From DASWJQ01 sp036397095 (lineage in GTDB: Bacteria; Chloroflexota; Anaerolineae; Anaerolineales; E44-bin32), in NCBI GenBank assembly GCA_036397095.1, contig DASWJQ010000024.1, positions 1 to 13,198 on the forward strand: a stretch of 13,198 bases of DNA, read 5' to 3'. Below are positions 1 through 5,390 of this stretch, in pieces; the first letter of the stretch is position 1; each line of letters starts with the position of its first letter. The position numbers were made by a program, and so were the translations under genes. The notes under the pieces were generated by a model. That model searched no databases. It saw only the letters and a program-made list of their open reading frames with translations, and was not told the DNA's origin.

Positions 1-166
1 GAGCGTCGGTTGGGTCGACGCTGAGGGTGTCCGGGCTGGCCAAGGCCGTCAACGTTGCTGCCACCTGGGTCTCGACCGATTGCACAACGGTCGCGTCGAC
101 CCCGGGCAGGCTGCAAGCGACACCGGCCAGCAGAATTACCGCAACAAAGGACCCGATTCGATGCAT
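1..166 (-). CDS. Putative lipoprotein, N-terminal part (cut by left window edge)
   Basis: Only the first 55 codons are visible; the gene continues beyond base 1. The start is the ATG at 166-164, preceded by a good ribosome site (GGGAGG, about 7 nt upstream), 17 bp after the stop of the larger lipoprotein gene. The product begins MHRIGSFVAVILLAGVACSL: a short basic tip, a hydrophobic stretch and a Cys at residue 18, which would be lipidated after signal peptidase II cleavage. The lipobox (G-V-A-C) is not ideal because Leu is absent at -3. After the Cys comes a small-residue segment, VQSVETQVAATLTALAS. I recall similar stretches from Chloroflexota lipoproteins, but have not verified this. The function cannot be read from this fragment. 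It is probably co-transcribed with the upstream lipoprotein and exported to the cell surface. Confidence 0.7.
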   Translation of the reverse strand, partial: MHRIGSFVAVILLAGVACSLPGVDATVVQSVETQVAATLTALASPDTLSVDPTDA

Positions 167-183
167 GGTGCTGCCTCCCATAG

Positions 184-1311
184 CTAGGGAATTGTGATCA
201 AGGTCGGGCCGCCGGTGTCTGGCGAGAGCGCCCAGAAAGTCTCGCCGGGCACCTGCCATTGCAGCACTGCCAGTGACTCGCCCAGGAGCTCGCCAGCGAC
301 CACTGTGTACGTGCCCGGATCGATCTCAAGCCGCACGAGGTAGCTAGGTCCCCCCATCCCGCCGCCCGGCGGGGTGGCGTTGCTCAAGGCGACAACATGC
401 CGGTTGTCGGGCTCGACCAGGATCGTAAAGAACAGTGGATCGAACCACTCCTGGTCGGCGAGTTCGGGTGCGTAGCTGAGCATAGCGTGCCCGCTGCCAT
501 CACGCGACGACAGATCGGGTGCGGAGCCCGGTCCACTGAAGTGGGTCAGCATGAGGTAGGTCTCATCCCACGACCATACCGGCTGGTCGTCGATGCTTCC
601 CTGTCCGCCGCGATCTACATCCGAGACCATGGTGATGGCGCCAGTTGCGACATCCACGACATACAGCCCCGCCGCACCGGGCACTTCGTAGCCGGTCTCC
701 CGGGTGAAAGCAACGTATTGGCCGGTGGGGGAGGGTGCGAAGGTCGGCGCAAGGTCGCTGGCCAGCAAACGGTCATCGCCGGCTGTTGTGCGCAAGCGCA
801 GCTCGTAGGTTGTATCGGTTGCCAGCAGATAGAGAATATCGGTTCCATTGGGCATCCACAGGGCCTCAACCACCGTCTGGCTGTTGACAATCGGGGTCGT
901 CACGCCGCTCCCGAGCTCCAAGGTGTAGAGATCGGAAACGGCCAAATTCCCCGGGCCGGCGCCATGATCGGCGAACGTGGTCGCGTACAGGATCGTGTCT
1001 TGCGCCGGGGCATAATCGTAGAACTGACCCAGCTGGAACGGCAGGTCGCGCAGGTAGGCTCCGGCGGGATCGAGCATCCATACTTCGTCGGCCGACGACA
1101 TGAAGCTCGACCACATGTCAGGCGGTCCGACTGGGATCGGGGTGGCGGCTGGGGTCTCGGTCGCCGCCGGGGCGGCCGTCAGCTCCGGCAGGGTGGGCTC
1201 ATCGGGCGCAGTTGGCGACGGTGTCGGCGGTCCACCCGCGCTAACATTGCAGGCTATGGCTGCCAGGCACAGCGCCGCGCCGGCCGCGAGCCATCGAAGA
1301 TTGGGGTTCAT
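184..1311 (-). CDS. Putative lipoprotein with beta-propeller-like (TolB/WD40-like) repeats
   Basis: This 375-residue exported protein starts at an ATG with a GAGGG ribosome site 8 nt upstream. Residues 1-20 are a lipoprotein-type signal ending at Cys21 (A-I-A-C). Residues 25-66 form a Pro/Thr/Ala-rich flexible linker, typical of Gram-positive and Chloroflexota surface lipoproteins. The rest looks like TolB/WD40-like blades. Examples are residues 99-142 (ending SDLYTLELGSGVTT), 149-186 (LWMPNGTDILYLLA), and 194-230 (SPTGQYVAFTRE followed by GLYVVDVATGAI). A further segment, QPVWSWDETYLMLTH, lies near 243-257. No catalytic motif is visible, so a binding or scaffolding role outside the membrane is inferred. 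It lies 84 bp downstream of the acyl-CoA dehydrogenase gene. A second lipoprotein gene follows after 17 bp, so the two are likely co-transcribed. The ligand or partner is unknown. Confidence 0.75.
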   Translation of the reverse strand: MNPNLRWLAAGAALCLAAIACNVSAGGPPTPSPTAPDEPTLPELTAAPAATETPAATPIPVGPPDMWSSFMSSADEVWMLDPAGAYLRDLPFQLGQFYDYAPAQDTILYATTFADHGAGPGNLAVSDLYTLELGSGVTTPIVNSQTVVEALWMPNGTDILYLLATDTTYELRLRTTAGDDRLLASDLAPTFAPSPTGQYVAFTRETGYEVPGAAGLYVVDVATGAITMVSDVDRGGQGSIDDQPVWSWDETYLMLTHFSGPGSAPDLSSRDGSGHAMLSYAPELADQEWFDPLFFTILVEPDNRHVVALSNATPPGGGMGGPSYLVRLEIDPGTYTVVAGELLGESLAVLQWQVPGETFWALSPDTGGPTLITIP

Positions 1312-1395
1312 CGACTATGCCCTCGCTTTCGCGGCGCAGATTCAACTACATGTGGCCCCAGCCGACAAGGGTTCAAAGGAAACTGGCAGCCCGGC

Positions 1396-2241
1396 TCAGT
1401 ACTGGTAGAAGCCGCGGCCGCTCTTGCGGCCCAGATAGCCAGCATCGACCATCTTGCGCAGTAACGGCGCCGGCCTGTATTTGTCCTCGCCCAGGTCGCG
1501 CTGCAGTACTTCCATCACGTACAGAACCACGTCCAGGCCGATTAAGTCGGCCAGCGTCAGCGGCCCCATCGGATGATTCATGCCGAGCTTCATCACCTGG
1601 TCGATGGCTTCGGGGCTGCCGACGCCCTCCTGCAGGGTGAAGATGGCTTCGTTGATCATCGGGCACAGGATGCGGTTGGAGATGAACCCGGGCGAATCCT
1701 TGGCTTCGACCGGTTCTTTGCCCATCTGGCGGCCAACGCCGATGGCGACCTCGGTGGTCTCATCGGAGGTTGCCAGGCCGCGCACAACTTCGAGCAGGCG
1801 CATCAGCGGCACCGGGTTGAAGAAATGCATGCCGACTACCCGGTCGGGGCGCTCAGTGGCGGCGCCGATCTTTGTCAGCGAGATGGACGAAGTGTTGGAT
1901 GCCAGGATCGCCTCGGCCGGCGCCAATGAATCGAGCTGGCGAAAGAGGTTGAGCTTGAGTTCTGGGTTCTCGATGGCAGCCTCGATCACCAAATCGGCCT
2001 CGGAGACCGGGTCCAGATCAAGCGAGGTGACAATGGACCGGGCGGCCTCGGCCTGCTCCGGCTCGAGACTGCCTTTGTCCTGGAGCCTGTCAACCGATTT
2101 TGCGATGGTCGCCTTGCCCTTGTCCAGCGCCTCCTGGTAGACATCGGTCATCGTCACCCGGTAGCCGGCGACAGCCGCTGTCTGGGCGATGCCATTGCCC
2201 ATTGTGCCGGCGCCGATCACGACAATCTTCTCGACGCTCAT
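1396..2241 (-). CDS. hbd: 3-hydroxyacyl-CoA (3-hydroxybutyryl-CoA) dehydrogenase
   Basis: This is a cytoplasmic NAD(P)-dependent enzyme that interconverts 3-hydroxyacyl-CoA and 3-ketoacyl-CoA in beta-oxidation or butyryl-CoA metabolism. The product has 281 residues, almost the length of the single-domain Hbd/PaaH enzymes. The N-terminal Rossmann motif GAGTMGNGIAQ spans residues 10-20. Active-site residues can be aligned by spacing with the human enzyme: Ser118, His139 in GMHFFNP, Glu151 and Asn189. The C-terminal domain ends in the family-typical LGRKSGRGFYQY. I chose the ATG at 2241 because AGAGAGG lies just upstream and the Rossmann strand starts at residue 6. A longer frame reaching 2310 would overlap the thiolase gene with an unconserved Arg-rich extension. 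The gene sits 20 bp after the thiolase stop, consistent with one operon running consecutive reactions. Chain-length preference is not readable from the sequence. Confidence 0.93.
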   Translation of the reverse strand: MSVEKIVVIGAGTMGNGIAQTAAVAGYRVTMTDVYQEALDKGKATIAKSVDRLQDKGSLEPEQAEAARSIVTSLDLDPVSEADLVIEAAIENPELKLNLFRQLDSLAPAEAILASNTSSISLTKIGAATERPDRVVGMHFFNPVPLMRLLEVVRGLATSDETTEVAIGVGRQMGKEPVEAKDSPGFISNRILCPMINEAIFTLQEGVGSPEAIDQVMKLGMNHPMGPLTLADLIGLDVVLYVMEVLQRDLGEDKYRPAPLLRKMVDAGYLGRKSGRGFYQY

Positions 2242-2261
2242 AATGTTCCTCTCTGCTGCTT

Positions 2262-3464
2262 TCAATCGCGCTCGACGGCCAGAGCGACGGCTTCGCCGCC
2301 TCCCAGGCACAGGCTAGCCAGGCCGCGCTTGCCGCCATGGCGCTCGAGCGCATGTACCAGTGTCGTCAACAGGCGTGCGCCGGAGGCGCCGAGCGGATGC
2401 CCGAGCGCAATCGCTCCGCCGTGTACGTTGACCTTGTCCCAATCCCAGCCGGAATCGGCCAGCGCGTAGCCGTTGGCCAGCACCTGGGCCGCGAATGCCT
2501 CGTTCAACTCAATCAGGTCGACCTGCGCAAGCGTCCATCCAATTTGCTCGAGCAGCTTGGGGATAGCCAATGCCGGCGCGGTGAACATCTGCTTGGGTGG
2601 AACTGCTTGCTGGGCATAGCCGACGATGCGGGCCATCGGTTGCATGCCAAGCTGGGCCGCCCGTTTGGCGCTGGCCAACACCAGCGCCGAGGCGCCGTCG
2701 TTGAGACCCGGCGCGTTGCCGGCTGTCACCCGACCGTCTTCCTGAAAGGCCGGTTTCAGCGCTGCCAGCTTCTCAAGGCTGGTGTCGGTCCGCACGGTCT
2801 CATCGCGCGCAAAGGTGCCGCCCCCTCTGGCCGGCACAGGAACCCGCTCCTGGTTGAAGGCGCCGGCCTCTTCGGCGGCCAGCGCCCGCTGATGGCTCTG
2901 CAGCGCAAAACGGTCCATCGCTTCGCGCGTGACTTCGTACTGGTCAGCGATCCATTCAGCGGCCATGCCCATCGACCACTGTTCGAAGGGGTCCCACAAG
3001 CCATCGTGCAGCAGCGCATCGGTCAACTGATCGTGTCCGTAGCGCCGGCGGCCGCCGCGGCCGCGCACCAGGAAGGGAGCGTTGCTCATGCTCTCCATAC
3101 CGCCGGCAATGTACAGTTCGGCGTCGCCGGCCCGGATCCCCTGGCTGGCCAGCATGCAGGCCTTGAGCCCCGAACCGCACACCTTGTTGAGCGTGGTTGC
3201 GCCGACGGTCGCCGGCAAGCCGGCGCCAATGGCCGCTTGGCGGGCGGGCGCCTGACCGACGCCGGCCGAGACGACGTTGCCCATCAGGACCTCATCCACC
3301 GTGCCAGCTTGGGCGTTGAGCCCGGCCCGCTCGACAGCGGCCCGGATGGCAATCGCGCCCAGTTCGGGCGCCGTCAAATGACTGAGCGAACCATTGAAGC
3401 GCCCGGTTGGGGTCCGGGCGGCGCTGAGGATGACCGGCTGGCGCGCTTCGTCGTAAGAGGTCAT
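2262..3464 (-). CDS. Thiolase, acetyl-CoA acetyltransferase type
   Basis: This 400-residue cytoplasmic thiolase catalyses acetoacetyl-CoA formation or 3-ketoacyl-CoA cleavage. All family signatures are intact: the nucleophile Cys96 in NKVCGSGLKA, NEAF at 321-324, His356 in GGAIALGHPLGASG, and the acid/base Cys386 in SLCLGGGE. The CLGGG end and the overall length (family about 390-400) favour the biosynthetic/acetoacetyl type over a long-chain thiolase, but this is an inference. The start is the ATG at 3464; an in-frame TAG just upstream rules out extension. A perfect AAGGAGG lies at 3484-3478, with an unusually long 13-nt spacing. The gene lies between the HIT gene (34 bp upstream) and the hydroxyacyl-CoA dehydrogenase (20 bp downstream). 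This pairing supports a C4 acyl-CoA or beta-oxidation role. Confidence 0.93.
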   Translation of the reverse strand: MTSYDEARQPVILSAARTPTGRFNGSLSHLTAPELGAIAIRAAVERAGLNAQAGTVDEVLMGNVVSAGVGQAPARQAAIGAGLPATVGATTLNKVCGSGLKACMLASQGIRAGDAELYIAGGMESMSNAPFLVRGRGGRRRYGHDQLTDALLHDGLWDPFEQWSMGMAAEWIADQYEVTREAMDRFALQSHQRALAAEEAGAFNQERVPVPARGGGTFARDETVRTDTSLEKLAALKPAFQEDGRVTAGNAPGLNDGASALVLASAKRAAQLGMQPMARIVGYAQQAVPPKQMFTAPALAIPKLLEQIGWTLAQVDLIELNEAFAAQVLANGYALADSGWDWDKVNVHGGAIALGHPLGASGARLLTTLVHALERHGGKRGLASLCLGGGEAVALAVERD

Positions 3465-3498
3465 TGCGGGCTATCGGCCTCCTTGGCCACCAGGCGGG

Positions 3499-3984
3499 CT
3501 ATGTGTTCTCCCAGGCCTGGCGCAAACGCTGGTACGTGGTTTCGAGCGCCTCAGGCAGAACTCGGGTGGCGGCGGTTGTTGCCATGAAGTTGGTGTCGCC
3601 CGACCAGCGAGGCACGACGTGAATGTGCAGGTGGTCGTCGATGCCAGCGCCGGCCGCCCGGCCCAAGTTCAGACCGATGTTGGAGGCCTCGGCTCCGTAG
3701 GCCTGCTTCAAGCGCTCAACGGACTGACTTGTCAGCCGTATCAACTCTCCCAGCGTATCATCCGGCAGCGCGGACAGCTCCGCCTGGTGCTCGTTGGGAA
3801 CGACCATCAGGTGGCCGTTGGTGTAGGGAAAGCGATTGAGCACAATAAAGACCTGGTCGCCACGGTGGACAACCAGGTTGTCGGGACCATCCGGCTGGTC
3901 GCGAAGCTGACATAGAATGCAGCTAGCGGTGTCCGACTCGGCTTCAATGTATGGCATGCGCCAGGGGGCCCACAGGTGATTCAT
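3499..3984 (-). CDS. HIT family protein (Ap4A phosphorylase/hydrolase-like)
   Basis: This 161-residue histidine-triad nucleotide-binding protein carries the signature HLHIHVV at residues 118-124; the middle His120 is the expected nucleophile that forms the nucleotidyl intermediate. The N-terminus MNHLWAPWRMPYI is typical of the HIT branch that includes mycobacterial Ap4A phosphorylase (Rv2613c type). CILC at 22-25 could bind a metal, but I cannot establish this. Further family features are VLNRFPYTNGHLMVVP (49-63) and NIGLNLGRAAGAGIDDH (102-118). The conserved N-terminus fixes the ATG at 3984, although no Shine-Dalgarno sequence precedes it. The likely substrate is a dinucleoside polyphosphate or other AMP-linked compound. 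It is first in the leftward run with thiolase and dehydrogenase, and divergent from birA. A functional link to acyl-CoA metabolism is speculative. Confidence 0.88.
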   Translation of the reverse strand: MNHLWAPWRMPYIEAESDTASCILCQLRDQPDGPDNLVVHRGDQVFIVLNRFPYTNGHLMVVPNEHQAELSALPDDTLGELIRLTSQSVERLKQAYGAEASNIGLNLGRAAGAGIDDHLHIHVVPRWSGDTNFMATTAATRVLPEALETTYQRLRQAWENT

Positions 3985-3997
3985 TCGATGTGGCGCG

Positions 3998-4003
3998 ATT
4001 GTA
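3998..4003 (-). promoter_or_regulatory. Possible extended -10 element for the HIT gene
   Basis: On the minus strand TGT precedes TACAAT, giving an extended -10 (TGn plus five of six bases of TATAAT). No credible -35 hexamer lies 16-18 bp upstream. Transcription from here would start about 7 nt before the HIT ATG, leaving almost no leader, which fits the missing ribosome site. The divergent 67-bp gap (3985-4051) must also hold the birA promoter, for which I see only a TTGACC (4015-4020 region) and no convincing -10. Confidence 0.4.
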
Positions 4004-4051
4004 ACATAGCGATTTTGACCTCCTGGTGGCGTAGTTGGATGGGAGACTCTG

Positions 4052-4846
4052 ATGTTAAGCCAAGCGCGAATTGAATCGATCCTGCCTATTGGCGACTTGG
4101 GCCGGCAGGTGGTCTACCTGGACACCGTCGGCTCGACCAACGATCTGGCCAAGAGCCTGGGCGAAGGGTCGTATGGCAACGGCACACTGGTGGTGGCCGA
4201 CGAACAGACGCAGGGGCGCGGACGGGGCGAGCGTGGCTGGCTGACCCCGGCTGGAACTGCGCTGGCGCTCAGTGTGCTGCTACGCCCCGGTCTTGGGGCC
4301 GGGGCGAATGCCCTGGCGCTCAACGGTCTGGGCGCCATCGCCGCGGTCGACGCAGTGGAAGCCTTCGGTGGAAATGCCAGGATCAAGTGGCCCAATGACG
4401 TTCTGCTGGCTGGACGCAAGGCAGCCGGCGTGTTGGCCGAAGTGAGCTGGGCGGAAGACCAGGTGGAGTATGCCGTGATTGGGATCGGTGTCAACGTCCA
4501 GCGGGGTTCGGCGCCGCCGGATGACCAGATCTTGTTCCCGGCGACCAGCTTGGAGGAAGCGCTTGGCAAACCGGTAGACCGGCTTGAGCTGCTGCGGGCG
4601 ATCGTCGCCCAGCTCGACCGCTGGCAGGGCGCACTCGGCAAGCCGGGCCTGGTGGAGGCCTGGCAGGAAAGGCTCGCCTACTTGGGCGAGCAGATCTTGT
4701 TGGAGCAACAAGGGGAAGCGGTCCAGGGCGAATTGGTTGGTTTGGCCGGCGATGGTCGCTTGCGGCTGCGCCTGGCCGGCGGGCAGGAGATCGTGACTGG
4801 CCAGGATTTCGTCCACCTACGACCGGTTGACAGCCGGCTTGAATAG
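4052..4846 (+). CDS. birA: Biotin--[acetyl-CoA-carboxylase] ligase, without DNA-binding domain
   Basis: This 264-residue cytoplasmic enzyme makes biotinyl-5'-AMP and transfers biotin to the lysine of carboxyl-carrier proteins. Motifs are: TVGSTNDLAK (25-34); the biotinyl-AMP loop GRGRGERGW (55-63); KWPNDVLLAGRKAAGVLAE (112-130), including the catalytic-domain Lys112; and GIGVNVQ (144-150). A C-terminal SH3-like domain follows from roughly residue 215 (LLEQQGEAVQGELVGL). The protein begins directly with the catalytic domain and lacks the winged-helix repressor domain of E. coli BirA. It should therefore be a class I ligase that does not regulate biotin genes. The ATG is preceded by GGGAGA at suitable spacing. 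A small membrane protein gene follows 34 bp downstream and is probably co-transcribed. Confidence 0.95.
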   Translation: MLSQARIESILPIGDLGRQVVYLDTVGSTNDLAKSLGEGSYGNGTLVVADEQTQGRGRGERGWLTPAGTALALSVLLRPGLGAGANALALNGLGAIAAVDAVEAFGGNARIKWPNDVLLAGRKAAGVLAEVSWAEDQVEYAVIGIGVNVQRGSAPPDDQILFPATSLEEALGKPVDRLELLRAIVAQLDRWQGALGKPGLVEAWQERLAYLGEQILLEQQGEAVQGELVGLAGDGRLRLRLAGGQEIVTGQDFVHLRPVDSRLE

Positions 4847-4880
4847 ACTAGACTGAGGGCGGCTGGAAGGAGCGGTGACG

Positions 4881-5090
4881 ATGTTTGATGACTTGAGGAA
4901 CCTATCCGACAGCGGCGATTACTTCGAAGAGCAAGATCCATTTGAGGATCTCAAAGAGAACATCCCCCAAACCCCGATCTTTGGCATGACCGCCGGACAG
5001 CGGTTTGTCATCAGCCTCTTGCTATTGCTGACGGTGGTCGTGATGGGCGTGATGGCCCTGTTGGTGACGACGCGCGTTTGGCTGTTCTGA
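4881..5090 (+). CDS. Small single-pass membrane protein of unknown function
   Basis: This 69-residue protein lies 34 bp behind birA, with a strong ribosome site (GGAAGGAG) 8 nt before the ATG at 4881. An in-frame GTG at 4875 would be only 2 nt from that site, so I reject it. Residues 1-29 are hydrophilic and strongly acidic (DSGDYFEEQDPFEDLKE). Residues 34-41 read FGMTAGQR, and residues 42-63 form one hydrophobic helix (VISLLLLLTVVVMGVMALLV) ending in a short TTRVWLF tail. There is no lipobox or signal-peptidase site. A clean ribosome site, gene-like composition and operon position make it a real gene. I recall similar short proteins with a GMT..QRF motif before a helix in Chloroflexota, but have not checked this. 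The function is unknown. Confidence 0.75.
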   Translation: MFDDLRNLSDSGDYFEEQDPFEDLKENIPQTPIFGMTAGQRFVISLLLLLTVVVMGVMALLVTTRVWLF

Positions 5091-5197
5091 CCAGGCGCCA
5101 AGAACCAGGCACGAAGCACCAGGCGCCAAGCACCAGGCACCTCCTGCGAGATCCCTAATCCCCTTTCCCTAGTCCCTAGTTCCTAATTCCCTATCCC
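5090..5197. repeat. Short tandem repeats: 14-bp units then C-rich 7-bp units in one register
   Basis: The block starts on the last base of the upstream stop codon. Bases 5090-5141 hold 3.7 copies of a 14-bp unit, ACCAGGCGCCAAGC, with a few substitutions. After 11 less regular bases, 5153-5197 holds six degenerate heptamers plus CCC (typical units CCCTAAT and CCCTAGT). The distance from 5090 to 5153 is 63 = 9 x 7, so both parts share one 7-nt register. Nothing here is coding. On the minus strand 5153-5176 has four runs of three or more G separated by 3-4 nt. Confidence 0.8.
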
Positions 5198-5212
5198 GCC
5201 TCCACCTTCGCC

Positions 5213-5232
5213 CCCTTCGACAGGCTCAAGGG
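5213..5232. repeat. REP-like imperfect inverted repeat
   Basis: The element CCCTTCGACAGGCTCAAGGG has 5-bp arms (CCCTT and AAGGG) around a 10-nt centre. From memory, unverified here, near-identical CCTTCGACA(A/G)GCTCAGG sequences are scattered between genes in many bacteria. It lies between the first repeat block and the perfect palindrome. It could act as a weak bidirectional terminator or an mRNA 3'-end stabiliser, but has no T tract. Confidence 0.5.
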
Positions 5233-5254
5233 ATCGCTCGTCGGCTAGCCAGGT

Positions 5255-5282
5255 GTAGGGACGTTGTATACAACGTCCCTAC
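5255..5282. repeat. Perfect 28-bp palindrome
   Basis: The 14-base arm GTAGGGACGTTGTA is followed immediately by its exact reverse complement, with no spacer; every one of the 14 pairs matches. The next flanking pair (T5254/G5283) does not. With no loop and no T tract it is a poor intrinsic terminator. It could be a two-fold protein-binding site or a copy of a dispersed palindromic repeat. Similar GTAGGG...CCCTAC palindromes are, to my memory, widespread in Chloroflexota and cyanobacteria. Confidence 0.85.
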
Positions 5283-5309
5283 GGCGTTAGTGTGAATCAG
5301 GATGCCTGT

Positions 5310-5389
5310 CCCAGGCACCAAGCGCAAGGTCCCAATCCCGAATCCCCAATCCCTAGTCCCCAATCCCCTATCACCTATCCCCCATCACC
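5310..5389. repeat. Second heptamer array with one 14-bp unit
   Basis: One copy of the 14-bp unit (CCCAGGCACCAAGC, 5310-5323) and one irregular heptamer lead into 5331-5389. That stretch holds eight C-rich heptamers plus ACC: three are CCCAATC, and variants include CCTAGTC and CCCTATC. The array from 5310 onward keeps one 7-nt register and ends one base before the acylase stop codon. The order (14-bp unit, then C-rich heptamers) repeats the order of the first block, as if one module was duplicated around the REP-like element and palindrome. Confidence 0.8.
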
Positions 5390-5390
5390 T

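Noticed and set aside
1312..1395. Promoter or terminator between the dehydrogenase and lipoprotein genes
   Set aside because: TTGAAT and TTGAAC occur on the minus strand, but at 17-bp spacing no -10 is present; no hairpin with a T tract is seen.
397..1464. A 355-codon plus-strand open frame opposite the large lipoprotein
   Set aside because: It runs across the lipoprotein start, the intergenic gap and the dehydrogenase end; Arg/Gly-rich with no motif, a shadow frame.
2242..2310. Longer N-terminus for the 3-hydroxyacyl-CoA dehydrogenase
   Set aside because: It adds an Arg-rich tail overlapping the thiolase and has no ribosome site; the ATG at 2241 has AGAGAGG and the family-typical start.
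2337..3587. A 416-codon plus-strand open frame opposite the thiolase
   Set aside because: The thiolase has all catalytic motifs; this antisense frame has none and overlaps two real genes.
5255..5282. Insertion-sequence end or intrinsic terminator
   Set aside because: No transposase, target duplication or second inverted end is nearby; no loop or T tract for a terminator.
5090..5389. CRISPR array
   Set aside because: Units are 7 and 14 bp, degenerate and directly adjacent; there are no 20-40 bp spacers or cas genes.
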